13,457 nucleotides of DNA from Nitrososphaerota archaeon (GCA_003135575.1 PLCG01000039.1:1-13457), one strand, 5' to 3'. Counted from the first letter of the stretch, positions 1-7,281 are shown. Numbers and translations: made by a program. The notes: generated by a model not told the origin, from the letters alone.

Positions 1-1
1 G

Positions 2-646
2 ACTTACGCAATGCTCGCGCTGACCGCAGAGATCATCGCGACGGTGACGGGCGCTTTCGTGTTCAACGTCGGCCCTTCGGGCCCTTCGACTTCGTCGACC
101 TCGACAGGCTCGACCGCGACGACCACCGTATCCGACCAAGGTCTGGGCATCGAGCTCGTGCTCTCGGTGAGCCCCAGCCAAGGCCCGCATGCGACCTCGT
201 TCGAGGTGAACGCGACCGTTTGGAACTTGCTCTCGCGCCCCAACAACGTCACTGGCGTCAACAACTACCACGGGGTCCAGGTCAACCCCCTGTGCAACAC
301 CGGGCCGGCGACGTTCGAGGTCTTGCAAGGCTACTACACGGTCGCCAACTTCACTTCGGGGACCGCGCTCAGCATCCACGGCGTCCAGAACATGATGTGC
401 ATAGTCCCGACCTCGGCCTTGAGCTACTATGTGTTCCAGCCAAGCAGTGACGTCTTCACGGTGCCCCTGGGCCAGGGCTCCAGCGTATCGATGACGACGA
501 GGTCAGCCGCCGCGGCTACCTCGCTGGTGAACGTCTACTCGAGCGGGCTCGCCAACCCCGAGCCGCTCCCGGCGGGAATCTACACGGTGGTCGCTGCTGA
601 CAACTGGGGCCAGCTTGCCGCGGTCCACTTCGCTGTGACCGCCTAG
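2..646 (+). CDS. Secreted or pilin-like surface protein, 5' end outside window
   Basis: The reading frame is open to the left edge, so the true start probably lies upstream; the first ATG inside is at 11. The visible N-terminus is one hydrophobic segment (about residues 1-22 from that ATG) containing Ala-Glu-Ile-Ile, which recalls archaeal type IV pilin N-termini, but the processing site is not visible. A Ser/Thr/Gly linker (about 23-43) follows, then a roughly 165-residue extracellular-looking domain rich in Val, Thr, Ser and Asn. That domain has several N-x-S/T sequons and two Cys that could form a disulfide. It ends with a GIYTVVAADNWG-like strand resembling the strands of the large surface protein at 3350-5884. 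Likely membrane-anchored or a pilus component; the exact family is not recognised. Confidence 0.6.
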   Translation, partial: TYAMLALTAEIIATVTGAFVFNVGPSGPSTSSTSTGSTATTTVSDQGLGIELVLSVSPSQGPHATSFEVNATVWNLLSRPNNVTGVNNYHGVQVNPLCNTGPATFEVLQGYYTVANFTSGTALSIHGVQNMMCIVPTSALSYYVFQPSSDVFTVPLGQGSSVSMTTRSAAAATSLVNVYSSGLANPEPLPAGIYTVVAADNWGQLAAVHFAVTA

Positions 647-710
647 GGCACGCGGCTCCCGGAGCCTGACCGAGGCCCCGCCCCACGGCTGCCCGCTTCG
701 AGGGGCAGGA

Positions 711-723
711 AATCATAAGTAGA
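711..723 (+). promoter_or_regulatory. Candidate TATA box for the CopD-like gene
   Basis: This A/T-rich patch (AATCATAAGTAGA) stands out in GC-rich surroundings. It is centred about 30 bases before the ATG at 746, the spacing expected for an archaeal TATA element driving a leaderless or short-leader transcript. It therefore favours ATG 746 over TTG 737 as start. Called from composition and position only. Confidence 0.4.
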
Positions 724-736
724 ATCCCGGCCGTAG

Positions 737-1246
737 TTGGCGGAGATGGCTATCCTTCTCGAGGTGCTCCTCTGGCTTCACATCGTAGCGGCTATCGGAT
801 GGGTCGGCGCCGCGATGGTGTTCGGGATGGTCCTCGGGCCTGTGCTCCCGACCTTCACGCCGGCTACTAGGGGCGAATTCATAGTCAAGGTCTTCCCAAA
901 GTACATCAGATTCATAGAAATCTTCACCATCGCCACGCCGATAATCGGAGTGGCCCTTGCGCTATCGATGGCCAATGGCGACTTCAGCATGTTCGCCCCC
1001 ACGACCCAGTTCGGCCTCTTCATCTCGGTGGGAGCTGCCCTCGCTGTGGTTGCCTTGGTCGTGGCATTCGGCGTGGTCACGCCCGCAGCGCGCAAGGTGC
1101 TCAAGCTGACGGAGGCGATGATGAAGGCCCCGGGCCCGCCTTCACCAGAATTGCTGGGCGCTAACAAGAGGCTCCGTGGCGGAGCCGCGATCGGGCTCGT
1201 GCTTTTGATGGTGATACTCGTCTGCATGGTCGCAGCGACCGGCTAG
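737..1246 (+). CDS. Four-helix CopD/DUF2269-like membrane protein
   Basis: A 169-residue integral membrane protein with helices near residues 5-30, 57-78, 90-112 and 148-167. Helix 1 carries LHIVAAIGWVG, the His-plus-Trp pattern of CopD/DUF2269-type membrane proteins, in which such residues are thought to bind metal or haem; that role is inferred here. The start is either TTG 737 or ATG 746. The ATG fits better with the upstream TATA-like patch and would shorten the protein by three residues. A TrmB-type regulator starts 36 bases after the stop on the same strand with no clear promoter between them, so the two are probably co-transcribed. Substrate and partners cannot be told from sequence. 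Confidence 0.75.
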   Translation: MAEMAILLEVLLWLHIVAAIGWVGAAMVFGMVLGPVLPTFTPATRGEFIVKVFPKYIRFIEIFTIATPIIGVALALSMANGDFSMFAPTTQFGLFISVGAALAVVALVVAFGVVTPAARKVLKLTEAMMKAPGPPSPELLGANKRLRGGAAIGLVLLMVILVCMVAATG

Positions 1247-1282
1247 GACAGGTAGCAGGCGAATCTACGAGATGTCTCGAAC

Positions 1283-2062
1283 ATGAGCGTCAGCGACAGC
1301 GCGGTCTCGGCGCTCGAGGGGCTAGGCCTCACGAAGACGGAGATACGGAGCTACGTCGCGCTCTTGGAAGGAGGGACGATGACTGCCAGCGAGGTCAGCC
1401 GCACCGCGAGGGTCCCGTACTCGAAGGTCTACCAGGCCCTCGAGTCCCTTCACAGGCAGGGCTGGGTCGACCGGCAGCGAAGCAGGCCCATCCTATACAC
1501 CGCGAAGCCCCCCGCGAGCGCCCTTGAGGAGCTGAGGTCGCAGAACGAGTCCGAGGCGCGCGAGAGGGAGAAGGTGGCTCTCGCAGAGCTCGTCGGCATC
1601 TACGAGAAGAAGGGCGAGCAGGAGCGGCCTGAGATCTACATCCTCAGGGGGATCTCGGAGATACTCTCGCGGGTGAAGAACACGGTCGTGAGCTCGCGGA
1701 ACGAGCTGCTCATCGCGCTACCAGTCGGCATCGCCCCATATGTTGACCAGGTCGCATCCCTCCTCGGGACCGTCAGGGAGAGGGGCGTCGAGATCTCGGT
1801 CCTGACCTCGTTGGGCTTCCCGGAAGAGACCCTCACAGCGCTCTCGGCAGGAGCGGAGGTGCGCACGAGGAAGATGATGTTCGGGGGAGGGGTGATAGCG
1901 GACTCCAAGGACGTCGTCTTGCTTCTCGGCGGAGGAGGGAGGGGCGAGAGCGCCAACTCGGCCCTCGCGATCTGGGCTCACCACGCTGGCCTCGCGAGCT
2001 TCGCGCGCGACTACTTCGAGTTCTTGTGGAATTCCCGGGAGACCGTGAAAGAAAAGGGTTAG
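1283..2062 (+). CDS. TrmB-family transcriptional regulator
   Basis: A 259-residue protein with the typical TrmB layout. Residues 14-77 form the winged helix: LGLTKTEIRSYVALL, then ASEVSRTARVPYSKVYQALE as the helix-turn-helix and recognition helix, then the RPILYTAKPP wing. Residues 80-115 form a charged coiled-coil linker for dimerisation. Residues 116-250 form the C-terminal sensor-like domain (EIYILRGISEIL...), which in relatives binds sugars or other ligands. The length is normal for the short TrmB type. The start ATG is at 1283. It follows a membrane protein by 36 bases, which suggests local regulation of that gene, and its stop lies only 14 bases from the convergent ArsR-like gene. The ligand is unknown. 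Confidence 0.9.
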   Translation: MSVSDSAVSALEGLGLTKTEIRSYVALLEGGTMTASEVSRTARVPYSKVYQALESLHRQGWVDRQRSRPILYTAKPPASALEELRSQNESEAREREKVALAELVGIYEKKGEQERPEIYILRGISEILSRVKNTVVSSRNELLIALPVGIAPYVDQVASLLGTVRERGVEISVLTSLGFPEETLTALSAGAEVRTRKMMFGGGVIADSKDVVLLLGGGGRGESANSALAIWAHHAGLASFARDYFEFLWNSRETVKEKG

Positions 2063-2076
2063 GGCCCGGATCGCGC

Positions 2077-2952
2077 CTAGACTAGGCGCCCACCTTGGAG
2101 GAGGATTATCAGCATCGTGGCATACAGGATCACGAGGCTCACCACCAAGGTCTTCTCGACCCTGAGGCCTGAGGCCACGCTCATACCAGCGCCGACGACC
2201 CCCGCCCCCCACGCCTGGAAGAAGGCGAGCGTCACGGTGACGACCGTGGTGTCCGCGAATATCGACAAGGGGAAAGCCGCCGAGGTCGGTGGGCCACCCG
2301 CGTAGAGGAGGTGCAGGCCCGCGCCGAAGAGGGTGAGCGGGATGAACGAGAGGGCGGTCGCGGTGAGGAGGGTGACGACGTCCCCCCGCTCCTTGAAGAC
2401 GACGGCCAGTGCGACGTAGGCGGTCGCGGCTAGCACGGCGAGACTCACCGCATAGGTCGACGCCGAGAGGAGCATGCTCGACGACGGGGTGAAGGAGAAG
2501 AGGACGAGCTCGTCACCAGAAAGCAGGAGTAGCGCGAGGACGAGCGCGGAGACCGCCGCGAGGGTCGCGATGCCCCTCTGCTTTGTGGAGGTGAGGGGAA
2601 CTATGAGGCTCCTGGGGACGAAGACCTCCCTTGCAAGGCCGGCGAGCGACCGCTTCTTCATCGCCTTCTCGATGCCCTGCATCGACTGCGTGGGAGTCTT
2701 CTTCTCATCGTTGAGTTCGCCGTAGATCTCCTTCCCTAGGCGGGTGAGCGTGTATCTGCGCTCAGAGTCCCTGGTGACGATCCTCTCAAGGGTGTCGAGG
2801 TGGTGGTAGAGGGAGCCCGTGCGGACGCCGAGCTCTGTGGAGAGCTCCTTCCAAGAGAGAGGCCTTACGGCGAGGAGCTCGATGATTCGCATGCGGACAG
2901 GGTGGTTGACGATGCGCATGACCTTGGCTGAATCGAGCCCCTCGTCACTCAA
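2077..2952 (-). CDS. Membrane-anchored ArsR-like regulator with Yip1-like membrane domain
   Basis: A 291-residue fusion. Residues 10-80 are an ArsR-type winged helix (VNHPVRMRIIELL; PLSWKELSTELGVRTGSLYHHL as helix-turn-helix; RRYTLTRLGKEI wing). A basic linker (81-125) follows, then about five membrane helices near 127-145, 163-185, 192-217, 233-257 and 266-286. The late helices (FFQAWGAGVVGAGMSVASGL) resemble Yip1-type membrane domains; that is an inference from pattern. The DNA-binding part would sit in the cytoplasm, tethered to the membrane, so the protein could be a one-component sensor that reads a membrane signal. The start is TTG 2952, because the winged helix begins soon after it and a TATA-like box sits about 29 bases upstream. 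It is transcribed convergently with the TrmB gene. Confidence 0.82.
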   Translation of the reverse strand: MSDEGLDSAKVMRIVNHPVRMRIIELLAVRPLSWKELSTELGVRTGSLYHHLDTLERIVTRDSERRYTLTRLGKEIYGELNDEKKTPTQSMQGIEKAMKKRSLAGLAREVFVPRSLIVPLTSTKQRGIATLAAVSALVLALLLLSGDELVLFSFTPSSSMLLSASTYAVSLAVLAATAYVALAVVFKERGDVVTLLTATALSFIPLTLFGAGLHLLYAGGPPTSAAFPLSIFADTTVVTVTLAFFQAWGAGVVGAGMSVASGLRVEKTLVVSLVILYATMLIILLQGGRLV

Positions 2953-2975
2953 TTGGAGCAGCTTTCGACCACCAC

Positions 2976-2986
2976 ACTAAAAGAAT
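2976..2986 (-). promoter_or_regulatory. Candidate TATA box for the membrane-anchored regulator
   Basis: Read on the minus strand this is ATTCTTTTAGT, centred about 29 bases ahead of the TTG start at 2952. The spacing fits a leaderless archaeal transcript. It lies in the 71-base gap after the HTH_45 gene, so the downstream gene probably has its own promoter. Confidence 0.45.
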
Positions 2987-3023
2987 GACGGAGCTGGAAT
3001 CCGCTTTCCACGCTTATGCGCTG

Positions 3024-3353
3024 CTAGAGTGCCAGCCCGAAGGACTCGGCGAAGGTCTCGAACTGGCGGTATTGGGCGAGGTATTCGCACCCCTTGGCGC
3101 TGACCACGTATTTCACGGCCTTGTCCTCCCGTCTCTCGATGATCAACCCGGTCGTGAGTAGCTGGGAGAGCAGCTGTTCGAGGCCCCGGTAGGAGAGGTT
3201 GGAGCGCCGCATCAGCACGGATGCGCTCGCGCCGCCCTCTCCGCTGGAGTTGAGGGCCACCAGGAGGACGTCCGAGATTATCCTGAGCCTGTTGCGATAT
3301 TGTTGCGTTCTCTTCTCGCCACCAATGTGGATTTCCGATTGCGCCTCGATCAA
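3024..3353 (-). CDS. HTH_45-type winged-helix regulator coupled to the surface protein gene
   Basis: A 109-residue, single-domain protein. RNRLRIISDVLLVAL forms helix 1, the ASASVLMRRSNLSYRGLEQLLSQLLTTGLI stretch is the helix-turn-helix with recognition helix, and KYVVSAKGCEYLAQY is the wing and final helix. This is the pattern of the archaeal HTH_45 winged-helix family, many of which are annotated only as predicted regulators. The TTG start at 3353 overlaps the TGA stop of the large surface gene (TTGA), so translation is probably coupled and the two genes share a transcript. No ligand domain is present, so any signal would come through protein contact or DNA occupancy. It may regulate the surface gene or other envelope genes; this is inference from linkage. 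Confidence 0.82.
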   Translation of the reverse strand: MIEAQSEIHIGGEKRTQQYRNRLRIISDVLLVALNSSGEGGASASVLMRRSNLSYRGLEQLLSQLLTTGLIIERREDKAVKYVVSAKGCEYLAQYRQFETFAESFGLAL

Positions 3354-5884
3354 AGGATCGCGAAGAACCTCCTTCTCGCCGCGTAGGCCCCGGCGAAGGC
3401 CAACGTGATGACCAGAAGCGAGCCCGCGAGCAGCGGGGCGTCCAGCGCGAGGCTGGTCTGGATGTTGTGGACGATCTCGCCGGCCACCTGGATGAGGTGG
3501 AGGGAGAAGTGGGGTATCGAGACGAGAAGCTGGATTGAGGTCGCGGTTGCGACGAGCACGTATCTCGCCGGGTCTCCCGGCGAGGGGTCGAGCACCTGGA
3601 GCGCGGAGGAGGCCTCAACGACGGGCACGCCGTCGAGCGTGATGTTTAGAGCAGGATAGAGGGCCAGCGGCGAAGTCTTGCTCATGTTGATGAGGAGGAC
3701 GCGCGAGCCCGTGACGTTCTCCCCAGAGATCGCTATGACAAGGCCGTTGCCCACCTGCTGCCCCACCGAGACGGAGAACCTCGAGTCGAGGACGCTCGTA
3801 GAGCTCAGGAGGGGCGTCACTTGGACCGTGGCGGGGATATTGAGGTTGTCCACCGCGTTCTTGATCTGATCTTGGACCTGCGCCCCTGCGCTTATCGTGG
3901 TAGCGGTCTTCGTTACCGTGCTGGAAAGCGCGCTGGTAGTTGACGAGACTTCCGATCCCCCGGCCTGGCCCTGGCCGTTCGAGGAACCGTTGCCCGAGTT
4001 CGGCGGGACGATTACTGCAAGTTGCGTGTTGGGGTCGCTGACCATGACGAGGACCGGGCCGTTCGCGTTGAACGCGGAGATGTTCGATACGTCATAGACT
4101 ATGATGCCGAGGAGATACTTGCCTGGGTTTACCTGGATGGTGGCGTGAAGCTCTGCGGCGCCGGACTTGCTCGTCGTCATCGTCCCTATGTTGGTGCTAG
4201 TGCCGTTGAGGACTAGGGCAGCGTTGTAGGTCGTCGACGGGTTCCCGTCCTGGAACCCGAGCTCGACGTTCAGCAATGAGAACGGGGAGTTCAGAGTGAC
4301 GATTGCCGTCCCCGATTTCGCTATGCGGTATCCGCTCGGGACCGTGGCCACAGATGCCGGCAGCAGCTTGAAAATCCATGAGTGCCCCTTCGAGGTGTCG
4401 GTCTGCGTCGTCAAGGAAGATGTCGAGTGGGTCGTGCTGCTTGTGGGGGTCGTTGTGCTCGTAGTGCTACTGGTCGTAGTCGCGTGGGTGGATACGGAGA
4501 AGCTCGATGGGTCGCTCCTCAACACTGCGGTTGGCTGGCTGAAGGTCGTCGTGTCGAGCACGGTCAGGGCTAGGACGAAGCTGCCCGTCCCGAGGGTCGT
4601 GCTGGCCCCCACGTTTCCAGCGCCGATGGTGGTGGTCGTGTAGTCTCCGATCGTCCTGGCGCTGCCGTTGACCGAGAGGAGCAGCGAGTAGTGGGTGACC
4701 GGATTCTGGCCAGTGAACGCGAGGCTGAAGTAGACGCTCCCGCCGCTGACCGCGTACCCGCCGCCTCCCTGCCCGAACTGGTATCCGTGCGGTGTCACGA
4801 TGGTGGTGATGGGTAAGAACTCCAACTGGTTGACCGCTGAAGACGACTGCGAGTGCGAGGTCGTGCTGCTCGTGGTAGTGCTGCTCTCATGCTCGGTATT
4901 CGAGCTGGAAGTCGATGTACTTGACGAGCTTCTGCTGGTCGATGTCGTCGAGCTTACCGCGCTCGTGGTCGACGAATGGGTGGTCGAAGTCGTAACGGGG
5001 AGTGTGATCTGGATCGCCCTAGGAACGCTGACGGCAACAGGAGAGGCCGTCTTGCCGGAGACGTAGATGAGCAGCCCGACCTGATAGGTACCTGATGCGA
5101 GCGTGACGTTACCCTTGAAGACGCCACCGCCACTGGAACCGGTCGTAACCGAGCCGGCGGTGACGTTCTGGTGGGTGGTTTGAAGCACGGTGAAGAACGC
5201 CGTGTTCGCAGTGCCCAGGAAACTGGTGGTGATCATCAGCTGGTTGCCCGTCGCGACTATCAGCGCTCCCCCTTCCCTGAAGGAGTAGTTGGTGGGAGGA
5301 GTCTGGTGAAGATAGACCGGCAGAGGCACGAGCGAATAGCTCAGGCTGTTCCCGGTCGCCGTGGCGGTCTGCGAGGTCTCCGAGGACGCTATCGAGACTT
5401 GGGAGGAGGCCGGAATGCTCGTGAGGATCGTCTTGTGGGAAGTGGGGCTCGCATCGACGACGACCAGCCCGATCGCGTAGGTGCCGAGGTCGAGGGTGGC
5501 GGAGCCTGAGGAACCCGCCGCGCCTTGGCTGCTCACCTGGACGGGCGTGAACGTGAATGATTTGGTGACGCCGCTAGAAGAGCTGACCTGCATCACCATC
5601 TGCAGCTGCTCGCCCGGAAGTCCTTTGGATATGGCCCACTCGAGGTTCAGCGACTCGCCGCTGATCGAGATTCCGGCGTACCCGCTAGCGTTACCTCCTG
5701 TGGTAGTGGTCGGATTGACCTGGGCCAGCCGGAAGTAGACGGTGGTCTGGCTCGCTGCACCCGAGCCCTCCGCGAGAGGGGCGATAGCCGAGCCCGGGAC
5801 GGCGTAGACTACGAACCCAAAGCCCAACAAGAAGATAATTGCAAAAATTGCAAGGGTGTTCATCCCTGTGCGTCCTGGTTTCAT
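3350..5884 (-). CDS. Large modular Ser/Thr-rich surface protein with C-terminal membrane anchor
   Basis: About 844 residues from ATG 5884. An N-terminal hydrophobic signal (residues 9-28, ending VYAVPG) is followed by four related beta-rich modules at about 47-167, 185-295, 352-465 and 501-627. Each module opens with a Gly/Asn-Tyr motif (SGYAG, TNYSF, HGYQF, SGYRI) and ends with a matching strand (GTYAIGLVVVDA at 134, GTYQVGLLIYVS at 265, GSFVLALTVLDT at 434, GKYLLGIIVYDV at 588). Ser/Thr linkers at 296-351 and 467-499 and a Gly/Ser/Thr linker at 628-664 separate them. A distinct domain (666-805) precedes a membrane helix (814-836) and a basic ARRRFF end facing the cytoplasm. About ten N-x-S/T sequons suggest glycosylation. 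No enzyme motif is seen. A stalked cell-surface or S-layer-associated protein is most likely. GTG 5914 is an alternative start, but it would lie upstream of the predicted transcript start. Confidence 0.85.
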   Translation of the reverse strand: MKPGRTGMNTLAIFAIIFLLGFGFVVYAVPGSAIAPLAEGSGAASQTTVYFRLAQVNPTTTTGGNASGYAGISISGESLNLEWAISKGLPGEQLQMVMQVSSSSGVTKSFTFTPVQVSSQGAAGSSGSATLDLGTYAIGLVVVDASPTSHKTILTSIPASSQVSIASSETSQTATATGNSLSYSLVPLPVYLHQTPPTNYSFREGGALIVATGNQLMITTSFLGTANTAFFTVLQTTHQNVTAGSVTTGSSGGGVFKGNVTLASGTYQVGLLIYVSGKTASPVAVSVPRAIQITLPVTTSTTHSSTTSAVSSTTSTSRSSSSTSTSSSNTEHESSTTTSSTTSHSQSSSAVNQLEFLPITTIVTPHGYQFGQGGGGYAVSGGSVYFSLAFTGQNPVTHYSLLLSVNGSARTIGDYTTTTIGAGNVGASTTLGTGSFVLALTVLDTTTFSQPTAVLRSDPSSFSVSTHATTTSSTTSTTTPTSSTTHSTSSLTTQTDTSKGHSWIFKLLPASVATVPSGYRIAKSGTAIVTLNSPFSLLNVELGFQDGNPSTTYNAALVLNGTSTNIGTMTTSKSGAAELHATIQVNPGKYLLGIIVYDVSNISAFNANGPVLVMVSDPNTQLAVIVPPNSGNGSSNGQGQAGGSEVSSTTSALSSTVTKTATTISAGAQVQDQIKNAVDNLNIPATVQVTPLLSSTSVLDSRFSVSVGQQVGNGLVIAISGENVTGSRVLLINMSKTSPLALYPALNITLDGVPVVEASSALQVLDPSPGDPARYVLVATATSIQLLVSIPHFSLHLIQVAGEIVHNIQTSLALDAPLLAGSLLVITLAFAGAYAARRRFFAIL
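4388..4486 (-). repeat. Ser/Thr codon repeat, linker between modules 3 and 4
   Basis: A low-complexity tract of Thr and Ser codons inside the surface protein gene, encoding about 33 residues such as TTTSSTTSTTTPTSS. It is likely an extended, O-glycosylatable stalk. The repetitive codons make the tract prone to length change between strains. Confidence 0.6.
4832..4999 (-). repeat. Ser/Thr codon repeat, linker between modules 2 and 3
   Basis: The longest low-complexity tract in the surface protein, about 56 residues and nearly all Ser and Thr, with a short charged break (NTEHES) in the middle. It behaves like a mucin-type spacer between two folded modules and is encoded by imperfect trinucleotide repeats. 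Confidence 0.65.
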
Positions 5885-5914
5885 GCTTGTACGCCTTGTG
5901 TTCTCGTGCACCAC

Positions 5915-5920
5915 CTATAA
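5915..5920 (-). promoter_or_regulatory. Candidate TATA box of the surface protein operon
   Basis: TTATAG on the minus strand, centred about 33 bases before ATG 5884, predicts a transcript start near 5891 and a leader of about 7 bases. It lies just before GTG 5914 in reading order, so the GTG would not be transcribed. This is the main reason for choosing ATG 5884. Confidence 0.5.
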
Positions 5921-6002
5921 CGGGTGGGTTCCTGGAACTGAATTCCTGTAAAAATCGCATCTTCTTACGGTCAGTGCATGGAAAATTGCATTCTAGGCTA
6001 GC

Positions 6003-6011
6003 AGTTTTTAA
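6003..6011 (+). promoter_or_regulatory. Candidate TATA box of the 6013-7281 operon
   Basis: AGTTTTTAA stands 24-27 bases before GTG 6034, which would make that GTG a leaderless start. It lies in the divergent intergenic region shared with the surface protein operon. A second A/T patch at 5947-5962 could serve a longer form starting at GTG 5974. Confidence 0.35.
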
Positions 6012-6012
6012 C

Positions 6013-6414
6013 GTGAAGAGAGTGCCTCATCACGTGCCCAGAGACGTCGCCGTCCTTGTCAAGGACATCCATGAGGCGCTTGAGATCCCCCTCGAGGAGG
6101 CGGAGCTCTACGTCAAGACCCTGACCGAGGGCAGGTACGTTTCCTCCGACGCTGGGACCAAGGCGGTCGCGGAGTCCCTGTCGGCTCGGGGCATGCTGAT
6201 ACTCGATGCGGGGGGTCGGTCGTACCTCGCGGTCCACCCTCGTATGGCCATGTCGAACCTTTTCCGGGCCTACGAGGAGAGGCTCACACGGCGGAGGAAG
6301 GAGAGGCGGCTGCTAGTCGACAAGCTCACCCTCGAGCTGATTCCGCTCCTGCCGGGCGAAACGAAGGGCACAAATGCAGGTAATCCAAGGGGAGCAAGTA
6401 CGGCGACAAGGTGA
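6013..6414 (+). CDS. Short TrmB-like winged-helix/coiled-coil protein
   Basis: About 133 residues from GTG 6013. In-frame GTG codons at 6022 and 6034 are alternatives, and 6034 fits the TATA-like box best. The frame stays open upstream to 5839, but that extension would run through the divergent promoter and into the surface gene, so it is rejected. The core (EEAELYVKTLTEGRY..., AVAESLSARGMLILD, RSYLAVHPRMAMSNLFRAYEERLTRRRKERRLL) follows the order of a TrmB N-terminal domain plus its coiled coil, but the part between the first helix and the recognition-like helix is about ten residues shorter than usual. The C-terminal sensor domain is absent. It may be a reduced regulator, a dimerisation partner of other TrmB proteins, or no DNA binder at all. 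First gene of a three-gene operon. Confidence 0.65.
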   Translation: MKRVPHHVPRDVAVLVKDIHEALEIPLEEAELYVKTLTEGRYVSSDAGTKAVAESLSARGMLILDAGGRSYLAVHPRMAMSNLFRAYEERLTRRRKERRLLVDKLTLELIPLLPGETKGTNAGNPRGASTATR

Positions 6415-6415
6415 T
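6410..6415 (+). promoter_or_regulatory. Shine-Dalgarno that sets the TTG start at 6422
   Basis: GGTGAT fully matches the usual archaeal anti-Shine-Dalgarno and stands six bases before TTG 6422. It overlaps the TGA stop of the preceding gene (6412-6414), so ribosomes ending there are well placed to restart. It decides against ATG 6374, which would overlap the upstream gene by 41 bases. Confidence 0.7.
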
Positions 6416-6421
6416 TCTGGT

Positions 6422-6868
6422 TTGAGCAAAGATAGCACACCGGGGGCCGAACATAAGCACGAGATAGTCCTCGCTGGGATGGTCAACGTCAACAGGGACA
6501 ACTACCTACAGGGTGTCGTCGACGTCTGGGTCTGCAGAGGCTGCAAGAAGCTATTCTGCGACGACAAGCGCTATGGAGAGCCCCTGAAGCCTAGCGTCGG
6601 CTTCGAGGAGGTCCCTGAGGACGAGCAGTGGGGGATACTCACATGCACCGACCTCAAGGGCGTCTACATGTTGAGCCTCGGAGTCAAGCCGGGAAAGACT
6701 CTGAAGCACACGTGCCCCAGAAATGGCAGCCAGCACGAGTTCGTGGTGAAGGACGACTGGACCATCGCGCCTGATGACGGCGAGACAGTCCACCGGCTCT
6801 TCCTCGTTAAGGACCACATCAACAAGGTGATCGAGGCTGGCTTCTACAAGCTCCGGATGCTGAAATGA
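6422..6868 (+). CDS. Conserved-looking Cys-containing protein of unknown function
   Basis: 148 residues from TTG 6422 (MSKDSTPGAEHKHE...). No family is recognised. Cys38-x2-Cys41 and Cys46 lie in VCRGCKKLFC, then come Cys75 (LTCTDLK), His96-x-Cys98 (KHTCPRNG) and His105. These could build a zinc site, though the spacing is not that of a classical ribbon. The rest is soluble, mixed and mildly charged, ending in a helix (HINKVIEAGFYKLRMLK). A strong Shine-Dalgarno overlaps the stop of the TrmB-like gene, and the stop here overlaps the next start (ATGA), so all three genes are tightly coupled. A role beside the membrane protein or the regulator is possible but unproven. Confidence 0.75.
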   Translation: MSKDSTPGAEHKHEIVLAGMVNVNRDNYLQGVVDVWVCRGCKKLFCDDKRYGEPLKPSVGFEEVPEDEQWGILTCTDLKGVYMLSLGVKPGKTLKHTCPRNGSQHEFVVKDDWTIAPDDGETVHRLFLVKDHINKVIEAGFYKLRMLK

Positions 6869-7281
6869 CCCTCGCGCCGATTCGGCTCGCTGGCTCGGTG
6901 CTCAGCCTCCTCGCGGGCTCCTGGGCAAGCTTCGTGGCATACTACGGGACGAACTCGGTGTCTCCCTGCTTGCCATTCTCAACCTGCATCGTCGAGCTAC
7001 AGGGAGAGATGCAGGGCGCCCTCTTCATAGTCGGGGCCGTCCTCGCGCTCGACGCGCTCGTCTCTTTTGCCGGCATCAGGGTGAGCTTCATCGTGGGCTC
7101 CGTCCTTTCGACCGTGATCCTTGCGATCATCGCCTTCCAGTGGGCCACATACTCTGACACCGACGCGATTGCGGCGATCGTCTTGTCGTTGCTGGCGGTC
7201 GTCGCGGACGTCGTGGCCTCGAGGCCGGCAAGGGCGCTCTCCGAGCAGAGCAACCCGATGAACCTCCCCGTCTTCGGCTAA
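6865..7281 (+). CDS. Four-helix membrane protein of unknown function
   Basis: 138 residues with helices near 8-26, 49-70, 73-95 and 100-118 and a short hydrophilic tail. The first extracytoplasmic loop holds two Cys (SPCLPFSTC) that could form a disulfide. ATG 6865 overlaps the preceding stop by four bases, so it is translationally coupled to the Cys-containing gene. No transporter or enzyme motif is visible. Last gene of the operon; the convergent DUF309 gene ends 16 bases away. Confidence 0.7.
   Translation: MTLAPIRLAGSVLSLLAGSWASFVAYYGTNSVSPCLPFSTCIVELQGEMQGALFIVGAVLALDALVSFAGIRVSFIVGSVLSTVILAIIAFQWATYSDTDAIAAIVLSLLAVVADVVASRPARALSEQSNPMNLPVFG

Noticed and set aside
778..1227. Long minus-strand frame opposite the CopD-like gene
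   Set aside because: High-GC shadow frame with no family pattern; the plus-strand frame has clear membrane helices.
4388..4999. Ser/Thr codon repeats as a CRISPR-like or tandem DNA repeat
   Set aside because: The repeats are imperfect trinucleotides in frame with the protein and have no spacers.
4296..5066. Plus-strand frames inside the surface protein gene with Val/Leu-rich runs
   Set aside because: The runs are the reverse complement of Thr/Ser codon repeats; no independent start signals.
5839..6012. N-terminal extension of the TrmB-like protein back to ATG 5839
   Set aside because: It would run antisense through the signal peptide codons of the surface gene and across both promoters, and the added residues look unlike a protein start.
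6374..6421. ATG 6374 as start of the Cys-containing protein
   Set aside because: It overlaps the upstream gene by 41 bases, whereas TTG 6422 has a perfect Shine-Dalgarno at six bases.
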